Source: Spirochaetaceae bacterium (GTDB taxonomy: Bacteria; Spirochaetota; Spirochaetia; Treponematales; Breznakiellaceae). Taken from it: 34,585 nucleotides of DNA. Location: NCBI GenBank assembly GCA_031276945.1, contig JAISMB010000010.1:1-34585 (forward strand), read 5' to 3'. Positions 25,351 through 33,127 of this stretch are shown here, one piece after another; within the stretch, counting starts at the first letter, position 1; each line of letters starts with the position of its first letter. The position numbers and the translations under genes were made by a program. The notes beneath the pieces are model-generated. The model saw only the letters and a program-made list of their open reading frames with translations, had not been told where the DNA came from and did no database searches.

Positions 25351-27256
25351 GCCGGTTGCGTTTGATACCACAATCATGCTTAAAATGCTCCTCCCCTTCT
25401 GTGCAGCTTTTGCCGGTATGGTTTACCTTATTCTGCTCTTACAAGGACCAAAGCTTGGTTTTTACTATGATTTCTTGAATAGGAGCGCGCTCAGTCCGCA
25501 GGCTCTGCAAAATATAGTACTGATCGAGACGGACAGCCATAATCCTGAACAACAAACAGGCAGTGTTGATCTTGCCTTGTTCGTCTCCCTGCTCCTCGAT
25601 CTTATCGAGATAGGCGCTGAATCACTCGTAGTGCAAGTGCCGATTTATGCGCAGCAGCCCTCTGAGCCGGAGGCGCATACTACTATAACAAATATAACAA
25701 ACGAAGTATTTGCAGCAATGACGGCATTTGGACCGGTTGCCATTGATGAAGCTTTTTATAAGATGAAGTACACGGATCCGGATGGTGTATTACGCCGCAT
25801 AGCGCCGGTTGAGCCGGCGCACTCTGCCCTTGGGTATGCCGACGGACACCGAGAACATCCTGTCTACCGTGTCTTAAAAGACAAGCTCAAAGAGAACCGG
25901 CACGCTTCTTATCCGCTTTTAGTACGCGTGCCGCGCGGAGATGCGCCCTTTGTCCGTCTGTCGCTCACTGATTTTATTACCTATGAATGGCTTGCCTTTG
26001 ATTTACAGCGGCTTTTGTGGCAGAGCGATAGCTTGGACATCTACCAAGGGATGAGCATTATGGAGCGCCCCAGCTTCTTAGGCGAATACGTTCAGTCCGT
26101 GCGGAACATTATGCTTGAAGCGCCTGCACCGGATTCCGATCCTGCTACGCTTAAAGAATGGGTACAAACCCTCGACAAGAGAAAGCAGTTGTGGCTCAAG
26201 GCGCGGAGCGCTTATTTTGACTCCATTGAACGGGTCTTTTCTCAGCATGCGGTCCAAGAGTTGCTTGCAGCCTATGATAAGCGCATCGCAGCGGCATCTG
26301 AACAAGAGCGAGCCGGTATACAGGCGCTGCGTAATGAAATAGAGGCGTGCATTGCCGGTATTCAGAAGACCTATGCGGCTCTCATCTATAAAGGCGGCGC
26401 TTTGCAGTCGCATCTACAGGGCGCTCTGTGCATTATGGGTCCTCTTTACACAGAGCAATACCCGCCGGCTTTTGTCTCGGCGGTCTTGGCGCAAACGCTC
26501 CTTATGGACAATGCGGTCAGCCTCGGTTCAAGGATAGTCATTGTCCTTTTTTCTCTTGCCAGTGCTGTATTGGTGATAGGCGTGCTGTGGCGCTTCTCAC
26601 CGTGCAAGATTGCCGGCTTTGGATTGCTCTGTGTCATGCTGATTTTTATAGGCTTTTCCCTCAGTTTTGTCGTAACGGCGTATTGGATAGACCCCTTTAT
26701 CCCCGCCGGCACCGCTGCCGCCGCGGTGATCTGCTCATTGCTCTATGCACTACAGCAGGGGAACGGTCGGGTTCTGGTAGAGCCGGTTACCAAAGACATG
26801 ATCATTGTTGCGGTACACGATACAAACCCCCACAAAGATGCGGCTTTGTTTCAAACAGAGATCGGACGCTTATTCAAAGAAGCCGGCGCTTACCTTGCCG
26901 GCAGCAGTGAAGATACCATCTTTATTGCCTTTGAAACAGCAGCAAAAGCAAAAAGCCCGGCACAACGGGCTGCCACTTGTATTATGAACATCGTGCGCAA
27001 CCAAACAGAAAGTGCCCACTGGCGGTTTGGTCTTGATGCTGGACCGGTAAGCCTCAAGCAGATCGATAAAGAGTGGCAGGTTTCAGGCAATCCGGTCAAT
27101 CAGGCGAAGCTCCTTGCCCTGCTTGCTCCCCGCTACCAAGCCCATGCGCTCATAAGTGAACGGGCGTATAAAGGACTACACATGGCTGTCCAACAACTTG
27201 GCAGTCTGGAATCCAGCAGCAATACGCCCGAAGATTCATTTTATCAACTGTTCTAA
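25343..27256 (+). CDS. CHASE2 sensor protein with degenerate class III cyclase domain
   Basis: A 637-aa membrane protein. Order: one membrane helix (residues 12-34), an extracytoplasmic CHASE2-like domain to about residue 390 (VLIETDSHNPEQ, YTDPDGVLRRIAPV), three membrane helices (IVIVLFSLASAVLVIGVLW; IAGFGLLCVMLIFIGFSL; GTAAAAVICSLLYALQ), then a cytoplasmic cyclase-like domain from about 478. Within that, EDTIFIAF retains the second metal Asp and GNPVNQAKLL keeps the substrate Asn, but the catalytic Arg expected after it (as in VNxAaRL) is replaced and the first metal motif FxDI is lost. It is probably a non-catalytic sensor or adaptor. The GTG start overlaps atpC by eight bases; a later ATG at 25376 is possible. 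Translation coupling to the F1 genes is the notable context. Confidence 0.75.
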   Translation: MHKPVAFDTTIMLKMLLPFCAAFAGMVYLILLLQGPKLGFYYDFLNRSALSPQALQNIVLIETDSHNPEQQTGSVDLALFVSLLLDLIEIGAESLVVQVPIYAQQPSEPEAHTTITNITNEVFAAMTAFGPVAIDEAFYKMKYTDPDGVLRRIAPVEPAHSALGYADGHREHPVYRVLKDKLKENRHASYPLLVRVPRGDAPFVRLSLTDFITYEWLAFDLQRLLWQSDSLDIYQGMSIMERPSFLGEYVQSVRNIMLEAPAPDSDPATLKEWVQTLDKRKQLWLKARSAYFDSIERVFSQHAVQELLAAYDKRIAAASEQERAGIQALRNEIEACIAGIQKTYAALIYKGGALQSHLQGALCIMGPLYTEQYPPAFVSAVLAQTLLMDNAVSLGSRIVIVLFSLASAVLVIGVLWRFSPCKIAGFGLLCVMLIFIGFSLSFVVTAYWIDPFIPAGTAAAAVICSLLYALQQGNGRVLVEPVTKDMIIVAVHDTNPHKDAALFQTEIGRLFKEAGAYLAGSSEDTIFIAFETAAKAKSPAQRAATCIMNIVRNQTESAHWRFGLDAGPVSLKQIDKEWQVSGNPVNQAKLLALLAPRYQAHALISERAYKGLHMAVQQLGSLESSSNTPEDSFYQLF

Positions 27257-27549
27257 GACCACCTCCCGTCCTTATCAACGCTCTCTCATCTTTTCCCAAG
27301 GTCTGTCCTCTACCTACAAGACTTCGGCTGGTAGGTCAGACCTCGCCGTCAAAATAGTGGCGGGCGTTAGAGTACCTCGAGGACACCCCAATCACTCGCT
27401 ACTGCTCACTGTCCGCCGCTGGCTGAGATTGACCGCTGTCTCGTGCTTGCTTGCTATTATGCACAAAAACATCTCGACAGAATAATGAAATCAGGTTATA
27501 GTACAATAACTATTAACTATACTTTAATCCTAAAAGGAGACACACAATC
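27257..27549. other. 293-bp spacer with two palindrome copies, no gene
   Basis: Contains AAGGTCTGTCCT (27299-27310) and a full TAGGTCAGACCTCG (27333-27346). The rest is low-information sequence up to AAAGGAG before glgC. A TATACT at 27518-27523 and a TACAAT at 27502-27507 are present, but neither has a matching -35, so the glgC promoter is not called. Confidence 0.5.
27299..27346. repeat. two dispersed-palindrome copies
   Basis: AAGGTCTGTCCT (27299-27310, one mismatch) and TAGGTCAGACCTCG (27333-27346, full) in opposite orientation, 22 bases apart, between the CHASE2 gene and glgC. Confidence 0.7.
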
Positions 27550-28800
27550 ATGTCCGAGATTTTATCTGTTATATTAGGCGGCGGGAAAGGAACACGGTTG
27601 ATTCCTCTCACTCAGGAGAGAGCAAAACCGGCTGTTCCTTTTGGAGGGAAGTTTCGTTTGGTGGATATTCCTATATCTAATTGTATCAATGCTAATCTGC
27701 GTGAGATATATGTCTTGACACAATTTAATTCAGCAAGCCTCCATTTGCATATCTCAAAAACTTATTCATTTGATACCTTTTCTAAAGGGTTTGTTGAAAT
27801 CCTTGCTGCGGAGCAGACCTTTGAACATACAAGCTGGTATGAAGGCACAGCCGATGCAGTGCGTAAAAATTTCATCCATTTCCGCACTCACCATCCTTCT
27901 TACTATATGATTTTATCAGGCGATCAACTGTACCGTATGGATTTACTTGACTTTTTAGCGCAGCATAAAGCATCCAGTGCGGCTATTTCAGTAGCTTGTA
28001 CCACAGTCGATAGGCAGAATGCTAGTCAGCTCGGCATTCTCAAGGCGGATAAGAACGGTACGATTGTCGATTTCCTAGAAAAACCTGGTCCGACGAGAGA
28101 TATTTCTGATTATAGGGCGCCCGGTACGACCGACCGCTATCTGGCATCCATGGGTATTTATATTTTTAATGCCGTAGCAATGGAAAGCTCCCTTGATAAT
28201 GAACTGAAAGATTTTGGCAAAGAGATTATTCCTCATGTTATTAACCGGCTTAAAGTGCATGCCTACCGGTTTAACGGCTATTGGGAAGACATCGGTACCA
28301 TTAAGAACTTTTATGAGGCTAACCTTGAGCTTACAAGCGTACGTCCCCGTTTTGATATTTACGATGAAAAAAGTCCTATTTATACGCATATGCGTAATCT
28401 GCCGCCTTCAAAAATGAACTTTAGTAATATGAGCCAAGCTTTAGCCGCTGAAGGTTGTATCATTACCAATGCTTCAATCACCAATTCCATAGTCGGGGTG
28501 CGTACCGTTATCGAAAACGGAGCAAGCTTGAACGGTGTGGTCTGTATGGGCGCTGACTACTATGAAAGTGAGGTGCAAAAAAATGAGAAGAGCGAACAAC
28601 GCATCCCCATTATTGGTATTGGCAAAGGCTCAATCATTAAAGGTGCCATTATTGACAAGAATGCGTGCATAGGTGAAAGCTGCCGTATCGGTGTGGATGA
28701 TATTCCCCGTCCTGATGGTGATTATGGAAGCTATCATATTATTGATGGCGTTATTGTTATTGTCAAAAATGCTGTTATTTATCCCGGTACAACCATATAA
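27550..28800 (+). CDS. glgC: glucose-1-phosphate adenylyltransferase (ADP-glucose pyrophosphorylase)
   Basis: A 416-aa GlgC, making ADP-glucose from glucose-1-phosphate and ATP, the committed step of bacterial glycogen synthesis. The nucleotidyltransferase domain shows LGGGKGTRLIPLT, RAKPAVPFGGKFRLVDIPIS, EGTADAVRKN and LSGDQLYRMD, then FLEKPGP and GYWEDIGTI. The C-terminal left-handed beta-helix (about 290-416) has hexapeptide repeats such as IIKGAIIDKNACIGESCRI. AAAAGGAG sits upstream of the ATG at 27550. The enzyme is normally allosteric. It pairs with the GH13 glucan hydrolase elsewhere in the window in storing and using glucan. Convergent with radA. Confidence 0.96.
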   Translation: MSEILSVILGGGKGTRLIPLTQERAKPAVPFGGKFRLVDIPISNCINANLREIYVLTQFNSASLHLHISKTYSFDTFSKGFVEILAAEQTFEHTSWYEGTADAVRKNFIHFRTHHPSYYMILSGDQLYRMDLLDFLAQHKASSAAISVACTTVDRQNASQLGILKADKNGTIVDFLEKPGPTRDISDYRAPGTTDRYLASMGIYIFNAVAMESSLDNELKDFGKEIIPHVINRLKVHAYRFNGYWEDIGTIKNFYEANLELTSVRPRFDIYDEKSPIYTHMRNLPPSKMNFSNMSQALAAEGCIITNASITNSIVGVRTVIENGASLNGVVCMGADYYESEVQKNEKSEQRIPIIGIGKGSIIKGAIIDKNACIGESCRIGVDDIPRPDGDYGSYHIIDGVIVIVKNAVIYPGTTI

Positions 28801-28841
28801 AACCACTACTACTGTGCAGGCTGTGGCATCCCCCTATCCTT

Positions 28842-30176
28842 CTAACTGAACAATAAGCGTATTGCCTGTTTAATTGTTGCCACAGTTCCTGTTCCCGCCT
28901 CATCATCAGAGGCTGGTCCAACAAAGCTTTCAAAACCAAGACTTTTTGCCGCCTTTATCCGTCCGGAAAGGCGGCGTACAGGACGAACCTCGCCGGCAAG
29001 AGAAAGTTCGCCGGCTATGGCGGTACGTGCCGGCAGCGCAAGACCGGTGCGCGCCGAGTATAAGCAGGCGGCAAGAGCAAGATCAACCCCCACTTCACCG
29101 ATGCGTATGCCTCCTGCTACATTGATATATAAATCGTGATCCGAAAGCCGTATACCCACGTGCTTTTCCAAAGTTGCCGCAATCCGCGATACCTTGGCAG
29201 TATCAACCCGATCAGCAAAAACCCGACTTACTGAGCCCTTAGCCGGCACCGTAAGCGCCTGTAATTCAACAAGCAGTGCGCGTGTGCCTTCCAGTACCGC
29301 CGCCGTTGCAACTCCCGGCGGCAATTCACCCTCTCGGCTGACCAAAAAGAGCAGGGACGGATCTTCAACAATGGATAATCCCTTTTCCCCCATGGTAAAA
29401 ATGCCGATCTCATCAACGCTTCCAAAGCGGTTTTTCGCCGCCCGTAAAAACCGACTGTCCGCATCATTCTGCTCAAAATACAGCACCGTATCCACCATGT
29501 GTTCAAGCGCCTTAGGACCGGAAATAATGCCTTCTTTGGTAACATGAGCAACCAAGAAGAGCGCCGCATCATGCTCTTTTATCCAAGAAATCAGCTCCCA
29601 AGCACAGTACTTCATCTGATTAACCGTTCCCGGCACAAGCCCCAGCTCATCACTGTGCAGAGTCTGCACTGAATCCACCACGACTATAATCGGCTTGACT
29701 GCCTCAAGGAGGGGCGTAATATCCGCAAGCCTTCCTGTGCAGCACAGCTCAATACGGGCGCCGTCAATACCGAGCCGATCTGCGCGCATACGCACCTGTC
29801 CCGCTGATTCTTCGCCGGAAATATAGAGGATGCGCCCTTTAGTTACCGATGCAGCCGCAGCTTGGAGGAGCAGGGTTGATTTGCCGATACCCGGCTCTCC
29901 ACCGACTAAAATAGCGGAACGTTTCATAATGCCGCCGCCAAGCACGCGGTCTAGTTCCGCTATGCCGCTTGCAATACGCGTGCCTTCCTGCGGGTCAATG
30001 CTTGACAAAGGCACGGACTCAACCGGAGAACCGTGCAGCACTGCCGATGTAGCAGCGACCGCTGTCTGGTTCAGGGTATTCCACTGCCCACATTCAGGGC
30101 ATCGCCCCAGCCATTTTGCCTCTTCATGCCCACATTCAGTGCATCGGTAGACCGTGATCTTTTGTTTTTTTGCCAT
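28842..30176 (-). CDS. radA: DNA repair protein RadA (Sms)
   Basis: A 444-aa RadA/Sms, a RecA-like ATPase involved in branch migration and processing of recombination intermediates. The N-terminal zinc finger has the four Cys at 12, 15, 26 and 29 (CTECGHEE, CPECGQW). Walker A is GGEPGIGKST, and the RadA-specific KNRFG motif is in AAKNRFGSVDEIGIF near 255. The C-terminal Lon-protease-like domain starts near 330 (HVGIRLSDHDLYINVAGGIR). AGGAGG nine bases before the ATG at 30176 supports the start. It is convergent with glgC and followed by only about 40 bases before the glgC stop. Confidence 0.96.
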   Translation of the reverse strand: MAKKQKITVYRCTECGHEEAKWLGRCPECGQWNTLNQTAVAATSAVLHGSPVESVPLSSIDPQEGTRIASGIAELDRVLGGGIMKRSAILVGGEPGIGKSTLLLQAAAASVTKGRILYISGEESAGQVRMRADRLGIDGARIELCCTGRLADITPLLEAVKPIIVVVDSVQTLHSDELGLVPGTVNQMKYCAWELISWIKEHDAALFLVAHVTKEGIISGPKALEHMVDTVLYFEQNDADSRFLRAAKNRFGSVDEIGIFTMGEKGLSIVEDPSLLFLVSREGELPPGVATAAVLEGTRALLVELQALTVPAKGSVSRVFADRVDTAKVSRIAATLEKHVGIRLSDHDLYINVAGGIRIGEVGVDLALAACLYSARTGLALPARTAIAGELSLAGEVRPVRRLSGRIKAAKSLGFESFVGPASDDEAGTGTVATIKQAIRLLFS

Positions 30177-30326
30177 ATATTAAGAATCCTCCTCTTCTTC
30201 TTTGGTAAGAAGGAAAGCCGCCTCTCCGAGTCGCTCCCATTTAAGGTACAGGCGGCTCTGCTGTTTAGTGTAGCAGACCATGCAGAAGAAGGGAAGCTGC
30301 CGCTCTTTCTGTGCCGCTGTTCAGGA

Positions 30327-30340
30327 AGGGACAGACCTCG
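30327..30340. repeat. dispersed palindrome copy (variant AGGGACAGACCTCG)
   Basis: A one- or two-base variant of the family, immediately left of the second tandem hairpin array. Confidence 0.55.
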
Positions 30341-30347
30341 GCGGCGG

Positions 30348-30456
30348 GTTAGAGGTGGTCTAACGCATAGGTTAGAGGGTCTCTAACGCATAGGTCAGAG
30401 TGTCTCTAACGCATAGGTTAGAAGGTCTCTAACGCATAGGTCAGAGACCCTCTAAC
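30348..30456. repeat. tandem hairpin array, five 23-bp units
   Basis: Units at 30348, 30371, 30394, 30417 and 30440. Each is a 17-bp near-palindrome of the form GTTAGAG-GGT-CTCTAAC (7-bp stem, 3-nt loop) with a GCATAG spacer, so the period is 23. Units alternate GTTAGA and GTCAGA starts. The last unit runs into a CCAGCAG tail followed by the dispersed palindrome. Confidence 0.88.
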
Positions 30457-30463
30457 CCAGCAG

Positions 30464-30569
30464 TCGAGGTCTGACTTATTTTGATGGCGAGGTCTGTCCG
30501 TGTATTTTGATGGCGAGGTCTGTCCGTGTAGGTAGAAACCCTCTAACCCAGCAGCCGAGGTCTGACCTA
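30464..30569. repeat. cluster of four dispersed-palindrome copies
   Basis: Copies at 30464-30478 (TCGAGGTCTGACTTA), 30488-30500 and 30514-30526 (CGAGGTCTGTCCG, twice) and 30556-30569 (CGAGGTCTGACCTA, full), with a deletion variant CGAGGTGACCTAT at 30605-30617. CCCTCTAACCCAGCAG precedes two of them (30448 and 30539), so larger blocks were duplicated. Confidence 0.8.
30477..30528. repeat. 26-bp tandem duplication
   Basis: Two identical 26-bp units, TATTTTGATGGCGAGG onward, at 30477-30502 and 30503-30528. Each carries a variant palindrome CGAGGTCTGTCCG. Confidence 0.88.
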
Positions 30570-30657
30570 TAGGTTTATAGGTTTCTATGTATTTCTGGCT
30601 CTGCCGAGGTGACCTATAGGTTTATAGGTTTCTATGTATTTCTGGCTCTGCCGAGGT
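30564..30657. repeat. 47-bp tandem duplication reaching into ilvB
   Basis: Two identical 47-bp units at 30564-30610 and 30611-30657. The second contains the last 36 bases of the ilvB coding region and its stop (30622-30657). The first is therefore a downstream copy of the 3' end of ilvB plus a trimmed palindrome. Confidence 0.9.
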
Positions 30658-32259
30658 GAGTACTTCAATAAGAGCGGATTTGTGTTCAGAGAGCAGTTTG
30701 TTTGCATCTTCCAATGCAGCGGTAAAAGATGGCGCAGTAGCTGCCTGAAATCCGGTTATACCGTATGCCTCGGCTAGTTTTACAAAATCAGGCGGACGAT
30801 TGAGAATACTTTCAGAATACCTACCCTCATACCGGATAAACTGCCACTGTTTTATCATGCCCAAGGCATGATCATTTAAGAGCAGAATTAAAACCGGCAC
30901 ATGGTAGGCAACAAGCGTACTCAGCTCTGAACAGTTCATACGGAAAGAACCATCTCCGGTAATAAGCACGACCGGACGATCAGGACACGCAAAAGCGCTT
31001 CCCAGAGCAGCCCCTAGACCGAAGCCCATAGTCCCCATGCCTCCGGACGTTAAAAACGAGCGCGCTCTGCCAGTAAAAGGATAAAATTGCGCTGTCCAGA
31101 GTTGATGGCGTCCAACGTCCGTTACGATTAGAGCATCAGGACCGAGGGCGGCGGCAGCAGTTGCCATGATGTACTGAGGACTAAGAGCAGGAGAGCGCGG
31201 CACAGAGGGAACAGATACAGGAGGAGGTTTGTCGCGTGCTGGTGGTAAGAGGGCAAGAAGACGAGGAAGGGTCTCTTTGAGATCGCCGACGAGCGCAAGC
31301 GTTGCCCGAACAGTTTTGTTAATCTCCGCCGGATCAATATCACAATGCACTACCGTTGCTCCGTGAATAAAACCTTCAGGATCATTTCCCGTTACCCGCT
31401 CTGAAAAGCGGGCGCCTAAGGCAAGGATAAGGTCTGCCTGCCTGATAGCGGTAGCGGCATAATCCGTACCGTATGCACCGATTAAACCGACGCAGAGAGG
31501 GTGCCGGCTGGGAAAAGAGGCAATCCCCATAAGCGACAAAGTAACCGGCGCATTGAGACGTTCTGCAAGGGACAGTAAGTCAGCACCGGCATCCGCACTG
31601 ACGACACCGCCTCCGGCATAAATAACCGGTTTTTGTGCAGTACACAGCGCTTGAGCTGCCTGTTTAAGCGCCGTATCATGCACCGTCATAGTTTTTGAAA
31701 GTTTTTTGAGCCTGCAATGAGGAACAGATTTTACGGCGTAATAGTCTTCGAGAACATCGCTCGGAATATCAATGAGTACCGGTCCTGCCCGACCAGTCCG
31801 GCTCACCACGAAAGCTTCCCGCACAATAAACGCAAGGTCTGCCCCATCTTTGACAAGCCAGCTATGTTTCACAATAGGGATGGTTATGCCGGTACTATCA
31901 ACCTCTTGAAAACTGTCTTTGCCCAGCAGGGTCGTGCAGACATTACCGGTAATTGCCACAAGCGGCACTGAATCCATAAAAGCTGTTGCTATACCGGTCA
32001 TCAGATTGGTAGTGCCGGGACCTGAGGTCGCAAGGCACACGCCGACTGAACCGCTTGCGCGGGCGTAGCCGTCAGCAGCATGGGCGGCGTGTTGTTCATG
32101 GCTTACCAGAATATGCTGTATCCGATCTCGCCTGTGGTAGAGTTCATCGTAAATAGAAAGTACCGCAGCGCCCGGATACCCAAAGATAAGCTCAACTCCC
32201 TCTTCTATGAGGGCATCAACCAGTAGAGCAGCGCCGGTTTTCCTCGTCTGATCGTTCAT
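30622..32259 (-). CDS. ilvB: acetolactate synthase large subunit (IlvB-like)
   Basis: A 545-aa thiamine-diphosphate enzyme, probably acetohydroxyacid synthase, which joins two pyruvates (or pyruvate and 2-ketobutyrate) at the entry of Val, Leu and Ile synthesis. It starts TRKTGAALLVDALIEEGVEL with the ThDP Glu near 55 in VSHEQHAAHAADGYARASG. The pattern SGPGTTNLMTGIATAF, a central FAD-binding part, and the ThDP motif GDGSFRMNCSELSTL ending LLNDHALGM follow. Longer open frames to 32391 lack a start signal. The ATG at 32259 lies 13 bases after the tyrA stop, in one operon. No small regulatory subunit gene is adjacent. The last 12 codons are duplicated downstream. A catabolic-type synthase is less likely. 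Confidence 0.88.
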   Translation of the reverse strand: MNDQTRKTGAALLVDALIEEGVELIFGYPGAAVLSIYDELYHRRDRIQHILVSHEQHAAHAADGYARASGSVGVCLATSGPGTTNLMTGIATAFMDSVPLVAITGNVCTTLLGKDSFQEVDSTGITIPIVKHSWLVKDGADLAFIVREAFVVSRTGRAGPVLIDIPSDVLEDYYAVKSVPHCRLKKLSKTMTVHDTALKQAAQALCTAQKPVIYAGGGVVSADAGADLLSLAERLNAPVTLSLMGIASFPSRHPLCVGLIGAYGTDYAATAIRQADLILALGARFSERVTGNDPEGFIHGATVVHCDIDPAEINKTVRATLALVGDLKETLPRLLALLPPARDKPPPVSVPSVPRSPALSPQYIMATAAAALGPDALIVTDVGRHQLWTAQFYPFTGRARSFLTSGGMGTMGFGLGAALGSAFACPDRPVVLITGDGSFRMNCSELSTLVAYHVPVLILLLNDHALGMIKQWQFIRYEGRYSESILNRPPDFVKLAEAYGITGFQAATAPSFTAALEDANKLLSEHKSALIEVLTSAEPEIHRNL

Positions 32260-32272
32260 ACCCTGCCTGTTT

Positions 32273-33127
32273 TTAAGTATCCATCGCCGCACGCCGTTCC
32301 CGTACTGCCTGAAGCATTCTAACCAAGCTGCTCTGATCCTTATCAGCGATGAAAGTCTTGAGTGCAGCAAGACTCGTCTCAAATTCTTCAATGCGCCTGA
32401 GTAACTCGGTACTGTTTTCTATGAAAAGCTCGCTCCAGAGCGGGGCGTTCAGTTGCGCTATACGTGTCAAATCTTCAAAACTTCCGCCGCCAAACCGCGT
32501 GATAGTCGTATCACTTTGGCAGTCGATAAGAGAGGCTGCAATGACATGACAGAGCTGACTGGTAAAGGCAATATTGCGGTCGTGAGCCGCTGGGCTTGTT
32601 TCAGTAATACGACTAAAGCCCATCCTGTGAATCAGGTCTTTCAGAAAAGCAAGGTTTTCCGGTTTGTTCCGTTTAAGCGGGGTAAGAATATAATTTTTCC
32701 CCGTGAACGAACAGTTTTGTGCGTAGGCAAAACCCCCTTTTTCACTGCCAGCCATGGGATGTCCGGGGATAAAATCAAGATCAGCGCGCATACTGCTTTC
32801 AAGGGCAGCAACAATACTGCCCTTTATGCCGGCTATATCGCTTAACACTGCGCCGCTTTTGAATGAATGCTGCTGTTCCGCTACAAAGCGGATCAAAGTC
32901 GAGGGGGCAAGACAGAGAAATACCAGATCGCACCGGCTCAGCATTGACTGCGCCACGGTAAAGCCCTCGTCAATACAGCCTCTGCTTTGTGCTTCAGCAA
33001 GTGTTGGCTCTGAAATATCGTAGGCAAGTATGGATTGCGCCTTGCACCTGCGCAGCGCATAGGCAAAAGCGCCGCCCATCAGTCCTAGTCCGACAATGCC
33101 GGTGGTGCATCGTTCTATTGCTAACAA
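32273..33127 (-). CDS. tyrA: prephenate dehydrogenase
   Basis: A 284-aa TyrA-type dehydrogenase, oxidising and decarboxylating prephenate to 4-hydroxyphenylpyruvate with NAD(P), in tyrosine synthesis. The Rossmann motif is GIVGLGLMGGAFA at residues 10-22. FIPGHPMAGSEKGGF carries the conserved His and Ser region, and SQLCHVIAASL lies in the helical C-terminal dimer domain. It lacks a chorismate mutase or ACT domain. A TTG at 33127 is the only sensible start, overlapping the aroF stop by seven bases, with AGGA about five bases before it. Cotranscribed with aroF and ilvB. Confidence 0.88.
   Translation of the reverse strand: MLAIERCTTGIVGLGLMGGAFAYALRRCKAQSILAYDISEPTLAEAQSRGCIDEGFTVAQSMLSRCDLVFLCLAPSTLIRFVAEQQHSFKSGAVLSDIAGIKGSIVAALESSMRADLDFIPGHPMAGSEKGGFAYAQNCSFTGKNYILTPLKRNKPENLAFLKDLIHRMGFSRITETSPAAHDRNIAFTSQLCHVIAASLIDCQSDTTITRFGGGSFEDLTRIAQLNAPLWSELFIENSTELLRRIEEFETSLAALKTFIADKDQSSLVRMLQAVRERRAAMDT

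Noticed and set aside
26428-26910. 160-codon frame overlapping the CHASE2 gene
   Set aside because: Shadow frame in the +1 register of a well supported membrane protein.
27474-27523. glgC promoter using TCGACA with TACAAT, or TATACT alone
   Set aside because: The first pair has a 22-base spacer and the second has no -35 match.
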